64,000 bases of DNA, from contig CAMCFB010000001.1 of NCBI GenBank assembly GCA_945874125.1, forward strand, positions 1 through 64,000, written 5' to 3'. Positions 20,401 through 29,244 of the stretch are shown in pieces; the first letter of the stretch is position 1, and every line of letters starts with the position of its first letter. Below the pieces are notes generated by a model. That model searched no databases, had not been told where the DNA came from, and was given only the letters and a program-made list of their open reading frames with translations. This DNA is from Verrucomicrobia subdivision 6 bacterium. GTDB lineage: Bacteria; Verrucomicrobiota; Verrucomicrobiia; Methylacidiphilales; Verrucolacustridaceae. The position numbers and the translations under genes are program-made.

Positions 20401-21788
20401 TGCAACCAAGGCCCACTCGCCCGCATCGACCGACTCTCGACTCTCCCTTTTAGCTGAACGGTTCCACCTTGAATCTTTCCAGTTCCCTGGGCCGAAAGTT
20501 GGCCCCCTTGCACCTTGAGTTGATCCGGCGAAACCAAGAGCGGAGCCACTGTGGCCACTTCCACTCCTTGAAAAAACCACTGCAAAGTCGCCGCCTCGGT
20601 TGACGACGGCACCCCGCCCTGAAAAGAAAATTGAGCAGGTCGATCCAGACTGGCCTGCAAATCAGGCGTCCCTCCTTTTTGCCCCAACTCCAATCGAAAA
20701 TTTTCCACGCGCAACTCCTCCTTCTCCGCCAGCCAGCTGCCCGAGCCCACTCCCGCCAGTTCGGCAGGCCTCGGGGGCCAGACCAAGCCCGCACCCGAGA
20801 CAATCTGCACCCCTTGCCCTTGAAGTTTCGCCCGACCGAGGATCGGTTGATGAGTTCCTCCCTCCAGCTGAATCTCCCCGCCCAACGTGCCCGCCACCGA
20901 TTTCACCCCACGGGCCTGAAAGAGAATGCCGACCACCGCTAAATTCACCGGATCCAGATTCAAATTCATCTCCCAATTCCCCTGGGAACTCCAACCCCCC
21001 ACCGCCATGGCGGCCACCTTCGCTCCCCCGACACCCTCCCACGATCCATGGACCTTCTCCACTTTCCAATCTCCCCCCCGCGATACCGTCACCTGCCAGT
21101 CCAAAGCCAAGCGACAGGGCGCGACAAGGTCCAAATGCGCCATATCCACCACCGTGGCCACATCGGCGCTACACGTCCCGCTCCACCGATCCAACCCGGC
21201 TCCCGCGTCACTTTTTTGAGCCTGAAACCCCACCGACCCAATGCCCTCCTGTTTTCCCGGCCCGTTCCACGAAAGTTTTTCCACCTTGCCTTGAATCTCC
21301 CTCGGCGACCGCCCGTCCCATCCCTTGGCCTGGGCTTTCACCCCGCCTAAAATCCACGCCCCCGCACCTTGCCGAACTCTCCCTTCCGTAATCTCCAACG
21401 CCGCCTCCCGCAAAGAAAAAGGCACCTTGGGAATCGCCGTACCTTCCGCACTCTCTTGGACCTCCAAGTCGATCAGCCCAAACTTAAAATCCGCTTGCAC
21501 GATTTCAGGCTTGCCGGAAAGCAGACTCTCCAAATCCACCACGACAAAGGCGGAATCTAAATCGATGCGAGACTTGGCTGCATTCACCGCCTCCAGTCCC
21601 TCAATCTCTAACTTTCCTAAAGGGGTCAGACGGGCCGATACCGCCCTTACTTTCCAACCCACCGACTTGGCCAGCAGAGGTAACGTCACGCCGCGGAAGA
21701 CGTTCGGTTCAAAAAGGAGACTCGCCACCACCCCCAAAAGCGTGCCCGACGAGAGAAGCAGAAACTTAAAGAACCCTCCGAAATGCAT
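17481..21788 (-). CDS. Giant AsmA/TamB-like envelope protein
   Basis: ~1435 aa; N-terminal TM (FFKFLLLSSGTLLGVVASLLF), long beta-repeat-rich body, C-terminal AsmA-like segment (LEGWLNWWSQNLDFKLKFALT, GSATITGSLADPKVQM). Confidence 0.7.
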   Translation of the reverse strand: MHFGGFFKFLLLSSGTLLGVVASLLFEPNVFRGVTLPLLAKSVGWKVRAVSARLTPLGKLEIEGLEAVNAAKSRIDLDSAFVVVDLESLLSGKPEIVQADFKFGLIDLEVQESAEGTAIPKVPFSLREAALEITEGRVRQGAGAWILGGVKAQAKGWDGRSPREIQGKVEKLSWNGPGKQEGIGSVGFQAQKSDAGAGLDRWSGTCSADVATVVDMAHLDLVAPCRLALDWQVTVSRGGDWKVEKVHGSWEGVGGAKVAAMAVGGWSSQGNWEMNLNLDPVNLAVVGILFQARGVKSVAGTLGGEIQLEGGTHQPILGRAKLQGQGVQIVSGAGLVWPPRPAELAGVGSGSWLAEKEELRVENFRLELGQKGGTPDLQASLDRPAQFSFQGGVPSSTEAATLQWFFQGVEVATVAPLLVSPDQLKVQGGQLSAQGTGKIQGGTVQLKGRVESRSMRASGPWLQGEARVEMAGIEFRGVLDGTKKVRLEEGTVQAAWAGGSVQDLLAKVTAEWDWGKGSGWVMGDGEVGLAGLGQAWSAAKLWPDSGQAKLHLEFSGNLQDQGKGLASLTLDNMHWAGQGVATWKGRASTELIHQAGQWSMPEIVGQAEQAGQVLLQSQGSVVWTPASGEGKASLDLTRVESSCLVPVLGLITPSWKWQEAAGSGSLQFERKGQQDRVKAKLNGSMRVETGTSSQTRLVDFSSAMASAEATWPTGSTGKLAIQELSVRAQHQDGSDALQVSLDQTLTLEKLGEGDWRPSGQELATGSVVYKAWPIGLFAPLLFPQAKETSMMGTASGFVKVRSDGKKGYLEGEVDLEMSDFTVDLPRVQLRDHQVSLKASVTLGEKGELTIPQVKLNLQKAGRGWLNFTVEREARPALMAKGTADLAVLKEVMVGWSDFISDGDLSLQAEVGDPKDGSRRIGYSAVITGFSGGVADRGGIQGAEVKSQGIVEWKSECQSLQDVVLSAKSAEGNLSVAKLTWKKEGAWAWEGGRFSRGWVAWLVDPWLKPQRWVDGDLVLGAGFWQPTEYGGSGEIDVTLMDGRLVENQKEPDVSVRLDGNFDFDSRVRSLSWKDGSITFAEFPDSPVLIPSLRVGKSSVTAQVRGGTLDLRGLLAQTEAIRNAKPAPASSPTPEDPWKVDLSLELAKIIVEEAEVGPVQVPRFRWGPEGIYLEPSVVQVKGGMIRASVVQAAGLNQPVTANLVMNKFPLGAILGNVITDAKGPIGGWIDLQMAAQAGKPTWEELRKSLTGQGRFRLYQAHLERLPSLQKALAGAGALLGSSFIAGSEINDLGSDFTLQGERIQVPDLQVTGTALSANLEGWLNWWSQNLDFKLKFALTKEAMQSSGQLQGAMTQLIGSSNDYYTKIPGSATITGSLADPKVQMDVGKMLAEGGINLLLNAPSGILQGAGGAVGGAGGAVTQPAGAILQGVGNLFKW

Positions 21789-21873
21789 CCCGAGATCATG
21801 CCTCACCGTCACCCCCACCCGCAATCCCCGACAAGGACTCGCCACCCTAAAAAAAACCTATTAACTCAAAGGG

Positions 21874-22722
21874 GTGCGCTCTGCCTTTTTTATCCTCCTT
21901 CTCGCCGCTTCCGGAGTCTGGGCCCAAAATGACGCCCCTGATCTTAGAGCCTTGGCCAAAAAAACCCGGCCGGCTGTTTACCTTTTGGTTCTGCAGGACG
22001 AGGACGGAAAAACGATCGCCGCCGGCACTGGCTTCCTGATTTCTGGACAAGGTCTCTTGGTTACCAATCAACACGTCATCGCCGAGGCTCACACCATCAT
22101 CGCCAAAGCGGAAAATGGGGGTCTTTTTCCAATCAGCCGAGTCGTCGCGACCGACCCTCGCAACGATCTGGCCCTCCTCCAACTCGAAGGGAAAGATCTT
22201 CCTTTTCTTTCTCTCGCGCCCGACCACTCCGCTGAGGTTGGCACTCGTGTGGCCATCATCGGAAGCCCCCTTGGGCTAGAGGGAACATTGACCGAAGGAA
22301 TCGTTTCCGCTCGGCGCAGATTACCCAAAGAAAATCGCGATGTCTTGCAGATCAGTGCTCCCATCTCCAAGGGATCCAGTGGCTCTCCTGTTTTAGACTC
22401 TCAAGGTCGGGTCATCGGCGTGGCCTCGTTTCTTCTGCAAGATGGTCAATCCCTTAATTTTGCCTCTCCTTCAGAAAAGTTACGTCGCCTTCTCCACGCT
22501 AACTCCCTCACCCCTAGCTCACCTCTGCCTACGCAAACTCAGCCCGCTCAGAACACCAGTTACACCGTGAAGTCAGGCGACACCCTCGCCCAAATCTCTC
22601 GTGATCTAAAAAAACGTGGCATTTCTTTTTCGGTTGAAGAGCTTCGCACCTTCAATCGGCTCGCGACCAACTCTCTCATCAAACCTGGACAAGTTCTGCA
22701 AATCCCGCAAGGTCGACCTTGA
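21874..22722 (+). CDS. Secreted trypsin-like (HtrA-type) serine protease with C-terminal LysM domain
   Basis: GTG start; signal peptide; triad contexts VTNQHVIAEAH, DPRNDLALLQL, SKGSSGSPVLDSQGRVIGVAS; LysM YTVKSGDTLAQISRDLKKRG...KPGQVLQIP. Confidence 0.85.
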   Translation: MRSAFFILLLAASGVWAQNDAPDLRALAKKTRPAVYLLVLQDEDGKTIAAGTGFLISGQGLLVTNQHVIAEAHTIIAKAENGGLFPISRVVATDPRNDLALLQLEGKDLPFLSLAPDHSAEVGTRVAIIGSPLGLEGTLTEGIVSARRRLPKENRDVLQISAPISKGSSGSPVLDSQGRVIGVASFLLQDGQSLNFASPSEKLRRLLHANSLTPSSPLPTQTQPAQNTSYTVKSGDTLAQISRDLKKRGISFSVEELRTFNRLATNSLIKPGQVLQIPQGRP

Positions 22723-23678
22723 AAACCTCCCGCTTCCGCCTGCGTCCAACATCGACCCAAGGCTTCCTTAGCCAGACCTTTTTCGCCCGACGAGCTGGAG
22801 ACGACCAAAAGTATGTTCTCAAGGTCGGTAGCGAAATTCCCGAGCGTAGAAAATGGGCGCGGGAACTACGCGTCTTTGCAAGAGAGGTGGCCGCCTATCG
22901 TTTGCTGGCCCCGCTCCGCGGCCAGTTCTCCCCGAAAATGTACGCCGGGACATCGGCCCATCGAGGCGCGGATGGACTCCTCCTCATCGAAGAAATTCGT
23001 GGCGCTACCTGTCGCGACCAACTGAGCGGTCTCACCCTATCCGAAATTGCCTCCGTTGCCCGCACCATCGCTCGTCTTCACGCAAAGTTTTGGAATTCCC
23101 CTCGACTGCGGCGAGCCAGTGGATTGCCCTTCCATCGCTACATGCGGGCACACGAGGTAAGGCGTCATCTTCCCTCTTTCCTCCAGTGGACGAGGCGATC
23201 GGTGCCGGAAAGACACTTTGTCCCACAACTCCCTCCGCGCGTCTCTTTGGCCTTAGCCCACTTTCGGAAGCGACCGGTGACTCTTCTCCACGGCGACCTC
23301 CGCTCCGACAACATTTACTTCGGTCGCACCTCGATTCGTTTCATCGACTGGGGCCTCGCGCTGGCTGGCCATGGTGCCTTCGACCTCGCGCGACTGATCG
23401 GCGGCAGCGCCCGCACTCCCCTCACCTTAGCCCAGCAGATCACGATTTTTGAAGTTTGGCATCGCTCCCTAATTCGCGCTGGGGTTTCCCACTACCCGAT
23501 CGAAAAGGCTTGGCCGGATTATCATCACGCCGTCGCCCTCACCCTGACCATCCCCGTCACCAATGCACCAACTCTGGCTCGATTTTCCAGTCGCGGGCAA
23601 AAACTCGCTCAGCTGATTACGAAACGATTCCGGCAGTCGGCTCGACAACTGACCGCTGAAAGTCTCTCAATCCTTTAG
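22719..23678 (+). CDS. Phosphotransferase (APH/kinase-fold) family protein
   Basis: TTG start overlapping previous stop (TTGA); [41 protein letters not shown] catalytic loop. Confidence 0.75.
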   Translation: MKTSRFRLRPTSTQGFLSQTFFARRAGDDQKYVLKVGSEIPERRKWARELRVFAREVAAYRLLAPLRGQFSPKMYAGTSAHRGADGLLLIEEIRGATCRDQLSGLTLSEIASVARTIARLHAKFWNSPRLRRASGLPFHRYMRAHEVRRHLPSFLQWTRRSVPERHFVPQLPPRVSLALAHFRKRPVTLLHGDLRSDNIYFGRTSIRFIDWGLALAGHGAFDLARLIGGSARTPLTLAQQITIFEVWHRSLIRAGVSHYPIEKAWPDYHHAVALTLTIPVTNAPTLARFSSRGQKLAQLITKRFRQSARQLTAESLSIL

Positions 23679-24875
23679 CAAATATTTGGCGGCCTCGTTC
23701 ACATCCTTGTCACCCCGCCCGGATAAATTGACCAAAATAATCTGATCTTTCTTCAGCCGAGGGGCCTCTTTCATGGCAAAGGCTACCCCGTGGGCCGTCT
23801 CTAGCGCAGGCAAGATTCCCTCAATTTTGCCTAAGGTCGAAAAGGCATCCAGCGCCTCATCATCCGTGGCGTAGGTGTACTCCGCCCGACCAATATCCCG
23901 CAAGTGACAGTGCTCTGGCCCCACCGCCGCATAGTCCAACCCAGCCGAAACGGAGTGGGTCGACTCAATCTGGCCATCCGCATTTTGCAGGAGAAACGAT
24001 TTCGATCCCTGCAAAACGCCTAACTTCCCGCCTTGAAAACGAGCGGCATGTCGTCCGGGCTGAATTCCCTCCCCACCCGCCTCGACCCCGACGAGACGAA
24101 CTTCCGGATCATTCAAAAACGCATAAAAGATGCCAATTGCGTTACTCCCTCCCCCCACACAGGCGCAAATCACATCGGGCAATCTTTCCTCCCGCTGCAT
24201 CAACTGGGATCGTGACTCCTCTCCGATAACCTTGTGGAACTCCCGCACCATGTAGGGATAGGGATGCGCCCCATAGGCCGTTCCCAAAACGTAGTGGGTC
24301 GTGCGGACATGAGTCACCCAATCCCGCATCGCTTCGTTCACTGCTTCCTTCAGCGTTTTCTGCCCCGCCGTCACGCCCACCACCTTGGCCCCCAAAAGCC
24401 GCATCCGCGTCACATTCAAGGCTTGGCGCCGCATGTCCTCCTCTCCCATGTAAATGATGCACTCCATCCCATAGCGCGCTGCCATGGTGGCCGTCGCCAC
24501 CCCGTGCTGGCCCGCTCCCGTCTCCGCAATAATTCTCTTTTTCCCCATCCGGCGAGCCAAGATGACCTGTCCCAGAGCATTATTAATTTTATGAGCCCCG
24601 GTGTGCAGCAGGTCCTCCCGCTTGAGATAGATTTTTGCCCCGCCACAGTGCTGGGTCAGCCGCTCCGCATAATAGAGAGGGGTCGGACGCCCCGTAAAAT
24701 CCCTGCGCATCTCCTGTAACTCATGGAGGAAGGCTGGATCTTTCTGGGCCCGCGCAAACTCCGCCGCCAACTCCTCCAAGGGGGCGACCAAGGTCTCGGG
24801 GACGTACCTTCCCCCGTAGACACCAAAGTGTCCCGAAGCATCCGGTCCAACTGCGAGAGGGGCTGTTGTCGGCAT
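23667..24875 (-). CDS. trpB: Tryptophan synthase beta chain
   Basis: [46 protein letters not shown]. Confidence 0.97.
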   Translation of the reverse strand: MPTTAPLAVGPDASGHFGVYGGRYVPETLVAPLEELAAEFARAQKDPAFLHELQEMRRDFTGRPTPLYYAERLTQHCGGAKIYLKREDLLHTGAHKINNALGQVILARRMGKKRIIAETGAGQHGVATATMAARYGMECIIYMGEEDMRRQALNVTRMRLLGAKVVGVTAGQKTLKEAVNEAMRDWVTHVRTTHYVLGTAYGAHPYPYMVREFHKVIGEESRSQLMQREERLPDVICACVGGGSNAIGIFYAFLNDPEVRLVGVEAGGEGIQPGRHAARFQGGKLGVLQGSKSFLLQNADGQIESTHSVSAGLDYAAVGPEHCHLRDIGRAEYTYATDDEALDAFSTLGKIEGILPALETAHGVAFAMKEAPRLKKDQIILVNLSGRGDKDVNEAAKYLLKD

Positions 24876-24912
24876 CGAACTACTCTACCCTAAAAATCGC
24901 CCAATGAAACCC

Positions 24913-24936
24913 TCCTACTTTCCCGGGAAAGTAGGA
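24913..24936. repeat. Perfect 24-bp palindrome (TCCTACTTTCCCGGGAAAGTAGGA) in the trpC-trpB intergenic gap
   Basis: Arms TCCTACTTTCCC / GGGAAAGTAGGA read directly, no mismatch and no spacer. Confidence 0.9.
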
Positions 24937-24939
24937 CAG

Positions 24940-25722
24940 TTAACCCCTCAATCGCCTCAAGGCACCCGCCGGATCCCCATCCCGCATCAGGGTCTCCCCC
25001 ACTAACACGCAGTGAATCCCCTCCGCCTCCACCCGCTTCACATCCTCCCGAGTGCGAATCCCACTCTCGCTGATTCCCAGACAGTCGGACGGAATTTCAG
25101 AGGCCAACTCGTCCGTTGTCCCAAGATCCACCGCAAAAGTGTGCAAATTCCGATTGTTAATGCCGATAATATCCACCCCCGCCTCCAAGGCCCGATCCAT
25201 TTCAGCCAAGTCGTGCACCTCCACTAAAACATCCGACTGCAGGGTTTTGCCCAAGTCATACAAACGCCTCAACTCCTCGTCCGTCAAAGCGGCCACAATC
25301 AGCAAAAACGCGTCCGCCCCCGCCGCCACACTTTCATACACTTGCGCTTCCGTCAGAATGAAATCCTTCCGCAAGACGGGTAACGCCACCTCAGCTCGAA
25401 CTTGCCGCATGTGGTCCAAGGATCCCCGAAAGTACTCCGCATCGGTCAGAACCGAAATCGCGCCCGCCCCGCCTGCCTCATACAACTTGGCCTGCGCCAC
25501 CGGATCATAAGACGCGACAATCGACCCCGCCGTGGGCGAGGCTGCCTTACACTCCGCGATCACGGTGACGATCCCAGGCTGAAAAAGATTAGATCGGAAC
25601 CCTCGAAAATCATTTCTCAGCAGAGCCTGCCGGCGAAACTCCCCCTTCCTGCTCTCAATCGCCGCCGCTTCTTGGCGCTTGGTTGCCAGAATCTCCGCTA
25701 ACCGATCGGCTCCACTCTTCAT
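24940..25722 (-). CDS. trpC: Indole-3-glycerol phosphate synthase
   Basis: VIAECKAASPTAGSI, LPVLRKDFILTEAQVYES, VDIIGINNRNLHTF, SESGIRTREDV; start ATG overlaps prfB stop (ATGA). Confidence 0.95.
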   Translation of the reverse strand: MKSGADRLAEILATKRQEAAAIESRKGEFRRQALLRNDFRGFRSNLFQPGIVTVIAECKAASPTAGSIVASYDPVAQAKLYEAGGAGAISVLTDAEYFRGSLDHMRQVRAEVALPVLRKDFILTEAQVYESVAAGADAFLLIVAALTDEELRRLYDLGKTLQSDVLVEVHDLAEMDRALEAGVDIIGINNRNLHTFAVDLGTTDELASEIPSDCLGISESGIRTREDVKRVEAEGIHCVLVGETLMRDGDPAGALRRLRG

Positions 25723-26850
25723 TCCTCCTCTTCCTCCTCCGCTGGTCCCGACCTTTTTTTTCCTTTCAAGAATGCATTTAAAAACGGATCGATCTCCCCA
25801 TCCAACACCGCCTGCACGTCGCTGGTCTGCTCCCCTGTCCTCAGGTCCTTCACCATCTGATACGGTTGCAGCACATAGGAGCGAATCTGATGCCCCCAAC
25901 CGATCTGCCCTTTCGCTGCGTAGTTCTGCTCCTGCTCGGCCATTTTCTTGTCTAACTCAGCCTGCTTGATCCGCGCGGCCAGCACCTTCATGGCGGTGGC
26001 GCGGTTCTTGATCTGCGACCTCTCGTTTTGACACGTCACCACCAAACCGGTCGGAAAGTGGGTAATTCGAACGGCCGAATCGGTCGTATTCACCCCCTGC
26101 CCGCCATGCCCCCCCGCCCGAAACACATCCACCCGAATGTCCTTATCCGGAATCTCCACCTCCACCACTTCATCCGGTTCCGGCACAATTTCCGCCGAGG
26201 CGAATGAGGTCTGCCGTTTCCCCTGAGAATTAAAGGGGGAGATTCGCACCAGCCGATGCACTCCTCGGTCCGCCTTTAAGTACCCATACGCATTCTCGCC
26301 TGAGATGCGCAACATCGCGTTCTTAATGCCTGCCTCCTCCCCCGACAAAATATCCAAGACCTCCACCTTAAACCCCCTTCGCTCGGCCCATCTTTGGTAC
26401 ATCCGCATCAGGATGTTCGCCCAATCACACGCCTCCGTGCCGCCCGCCCCAGCATTCAGACTCAAAATCGCATTTCGGCGATCGTCTGGTTGCGACAAAA
26501 TAAACTGCACCTCCGTCTGCTCCAACAAGGCCAACCCCTCCCGTAGTTCCCGCGCGTAATCCGCTTGCGCCTGGGGAGATCCATCCTCCTCCGCTAACTC
26601 CAAGTGCACGGGTAAATCGCCAATCTTTCGCTCCAGCTCCCGCATTAAATCCAGTTTTTTTCGCAGCGCATTGGCCTCTGCCGCTACCTTTTGGGCCTGA
26701 GTGGAATCGTTCCAAAAGTCGGGAGCCGACATCCTCCCCTCAAACTCTTTCAACTGCCCTTCTAATTTCGCTGGGTCAAAGAAACCTCCGTAACTCCCGC
26801 AAGCGGGAGTTCACGGAGGCGAGGTCGATCGTTTCTGCGGCCAGGGTCAT
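25719..26850 (-). CDS. prfB: Peptide chain release factor 2, expressed by programmed +1 frameshift
   Basis: Frame 0 MTLAAETIDLASVNSRLRELRRFL-stop, slip at CTT TGA C, then DPAKLEGQLKEFEGRMSAPDFWNDS... with GGQGVNTTDSAVRITH (GGQ) motif. Confidence 0.95.
26775..26781 (-). promoter_or_regulatory. prfB +1 recoding site (CTTTGAC, preceded by SD-like CGGAGG)
   Basis: Reverse strand ACGGAGGTTTCTTTGACCC; in-frame UGA followed by C; downstream ORF open only in +1. Confidence 0.93.
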
Positions 26851-26880
26851 AAAATACCTTGGCCTTGCCTTGGGTTTGGC

Positions 26881-28434
26881 TCAAGCCACTTTCCTGCTCA
26901 TCCATATCCCCAATGCCACCAGAACCATCGAGATCCAGACCGGCCACTCTCCCCACTGTACATAAAACGTTTCCCTCGGCTCGGTTAAATCCAGCTCGCC
27001 CGCTAAAAAACCCGGCTCTTGAGGTGATCCACTCTCTGGATCGCAAAGTTCGGCAACCATCACCCCCCGCGGATGGATCAAGGCCGTGACCCCATCATTC
27101 GTTGCCCGCAAAAGAGGGAGTCGAGTTTCGATGGCCCGAAAGCGGGCATTCTCCAAATGCTGCCTCGCCCCGGCCGACTTCCCAAACCAAGCGTCGTTGG
27201 TGAGATTCACCAAGAGATGGGGCAACCTTTGCGCGGCTCGGCGAACCACCCGCGCCATCGAATCCTCAAAGCAGATCAGCGGGGCAATCCGGACACCGCT
27301 TCCCATCAACTCCAAAATTCCCGGCTCTTTTCCCGCCGTCAAATCCCCCCCTGGGGGGACCATCTTCCTCAACCACGGAAATATCCCGGCCAACGGCACA
27401 TACTCTCCCATGATCACCAAGTGCGACTTATCATAAACTTGCACAGGTTGCCCTTCCGCCCCCGTGAAAAGCACCGCGCTATTGAAGGTCTCGGGCCCAC
27501 GAATATCCAGTGAACCCGCCAAAAGGGAACGGGCGCCCAGCCTTCGCACCTTTTCCACCGCCGCTTGAAACGCCGGTTCCTCCCTCCATCCCGTTCCAGC
27601 CAAACTTTCCGGCCAAACTAAAAGGTCGACGGGAGCATGCGCCACCAGCGCAATCTCCGACCAGCGGGTAAGCTCCTCCGCCACCTTCACCATTTTGGCC
27701 GATCTCCACGGATCTTGCGGCACGGCGGGTTGGATGGCCGCGTAGCTCAGCGTCACCACGGGGTTTTCCTCCGGCCGCAAAACCGCCCTCGATCCGTACA
27801 CCATGGTGACTCCTAAAACCAAAACCCCCGCCGTGAAATCCCACCTCGGCTTCCACTTCTGGGACCCCCGAATCTCCAGCTCGAACCGCCGCGCGGTCAG
27901 GGTCAAGGTCAGCCCACCAAATGCCACCACCCAGGAAAGAATTGAAACTCCCCCCAAATCGGCCACTTGCGCCAGCAGGAGAAGGTTCCCCTGGGATACT
28001 CCCAATCCGTTCCATCCAAATCCGCTGAACACGATACCCCGCAACCATTCGGTCGCTACCCAGGCCGATGCCCCCAGCACCACATGACGGATATTCCCCC
28101 CACTGGTCATTCGTTCCGAGTCCCCACCCGCCCATCTGACCCACAAGACAAACCAGAGCGCTGGGTAGATCGCCAGGTAAACGCACAGAACCATCCACCC
28201 CGCCACCGTCACCGATGTCAGCCAGCTAAAAGTGGTCAAAAAGTGAGTCGCCCCCGCAAACCAGCCCAGCCAAAAACTTTTCCGCAGATTCGGCCTCTGC
28301 CGTACCCCGTAATAAGCCAAGGGGATCAACGCCAGCCACCCCGCCAAGGGCTGACTGAAAGGCGCAAAGCCCATCGTCAATCCCAAGCCAGTCAATCCAG
28401 CGCAAATCCAGCCGACGGAGGAGATTCCGAACAT
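26881..28434 (-). CDS. lnt: Apolipoprotein N-acyltransferase
   Basis: Multi-TM N-terminus plus nitrilase domain (LVWPESLAGTGW, YDKSHLVIMGEYVPL, IAPLICFEDSMAR, LVNLTNDAWFGKSAGARQH). Confidence 0.94.
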   Translation of the reverse strand: MFGISSVGWICAGLTGLGLTMGFAPFSQPLAGWLALIPLAYYGVRQRPNLRKSFWLGWFAGATHFLTTFSWLTSVTVAGWMVLCVYLAIYPALWFVLWVRWAGGDSERMTSGGNIRHVVLGASAWVATEWLRGIVFSGFGWNGLGVSQGNLLLLAQVADLGGVSILSWVVAFGGLTLTLTARRFELEIRGSQKWKPRWDFTAGVLVLGVTMVYGSRAVLRPEENPVVTLSYAAIQPAVPQDPWRSAKMVKVAEELTRWSEIALVAHAPVDLLVWPESLAGTGWREEPAFQAAVEKVRRLGARSLLAGSLDIRGPETFNSAVLFTGAEGQPVQVYDKSHLVIMGEYVPLAGIFPWLRKMVPPGGDLTAGKEPGILELMGSGVRIAPLICFEDSMARVVRRAAQRLPHLLVNLTNDAWFGKSAGARQHLENARFRAIETRLPLLRATNDGVTALIHPRGVMVAELCDPESGSPQEPGFLAGELDLTEPRETFYVQWGEWPVWISMVLVALGIWMSRKVA

Positions 28435-28516
28435 TATCTTTTTTCGTCCTCCCAAGCCCCCGAGTCAACGTTGACGCGAGCTTGTCGCCGAAGCCCTCCT
28501 GCTCTTACCTCATGGC

Positions 28517-29233
28517 GTGATCCCGGCTCGTCTTCGCCAATGGCTTTGGCAGTTTTTTCTGATCTGGGCCGGAATTGGCTTGGTGGCCGTCACTTTTCGA
28601 CTGACCCCCGCCTGGGCCGAAACCCTCCCCTTGCCTGCTGGGTTAGTTGGCTTCATCACTTTCTGTCTCCGCAATGGAGATTTCATCTCCATGCTTCTCG
28701 CCGCCAGCCATGTGTACTTCTCGGCGGTCGATCGATTAGGACTTCGCCGCGCACGCATCACCGCGGCGGCCATTCTCGTTTCCTCTGCACTTCTGGAAAC
28801 GGTCGGAACGATGAGCGGAATTCCCTTTGGCTCGTATCAGTATACCGACGCCTTTGGCCCGCGGATGGGTGGCGTCCTGCCCCTCGCCATTCCCCTCGCC
28901 TGGTTCGCGGTTGTGGCGGGAGCCAACCTTAGCCTGAGCCAATATTGGAGAGATGGTTCCCGTGCCCCCATCGCCATCGCCACCGGGGCTTTCGCCATGA
29001 CTTTCGATTTTCTAATGGAACCTTTTGCTTACGCCATTCGGGGTTACTGGCACTGGGCCGGCAACGTCGTTCCCCCCCAAAACTTCTTTGCCTGGTTTAT
29101 CTTTAGCGCCCTGATGGCTTGGGTCACCCCCATCTACGCCGAGCCCTCCACCCGTCCCGATCCTCGGCCGGCTATTACCCTCGGGTTAATGAGCGGGCTT
29201 TTTATTGCCGCCCGAATCGCCCACGGGGTTTAA
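28517..29233 (+). CDS. Carotenoid biosynthesis protein, CruF/DUF422-like membrane protein
   Basis: GTG start; multi-TM; GSYQYTDAFGPRMGGVLPLAIPLAWFAVV, DFLMEPFAYAIRGYWHW; convergent with phytoene synthase. Confidence 0.8.
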   Translation: MIPARLRQWLWQFFLIWAGIGLVAVTFRLTPAWAETLPLPAGLVGFITFCLRNGDFISMLLAASHVYFSAVDRLGLRRARITAAAILVSSALLETVGTMSGIPFGSYQYTDAFGPRMGGVLPLAIPLAWFAVVAGANLSLSQYWRDGSRAPIAIATGAFAMTFDFLMEPFAYAIRGYWHWAGNVVPPQNFFAWFIFSALMAWVTPIYAEPSTRPDPRPAITLGLMSGLFIAARIAHGV

Positions 29234-29244
29234 TCACGATCCAT

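Noticed and set aside
20600-21391. 263-aa Pro-rich plus-strand ORF
   Set aside because: Antisense to the AsmA-like gene; composition typical of shadow frames
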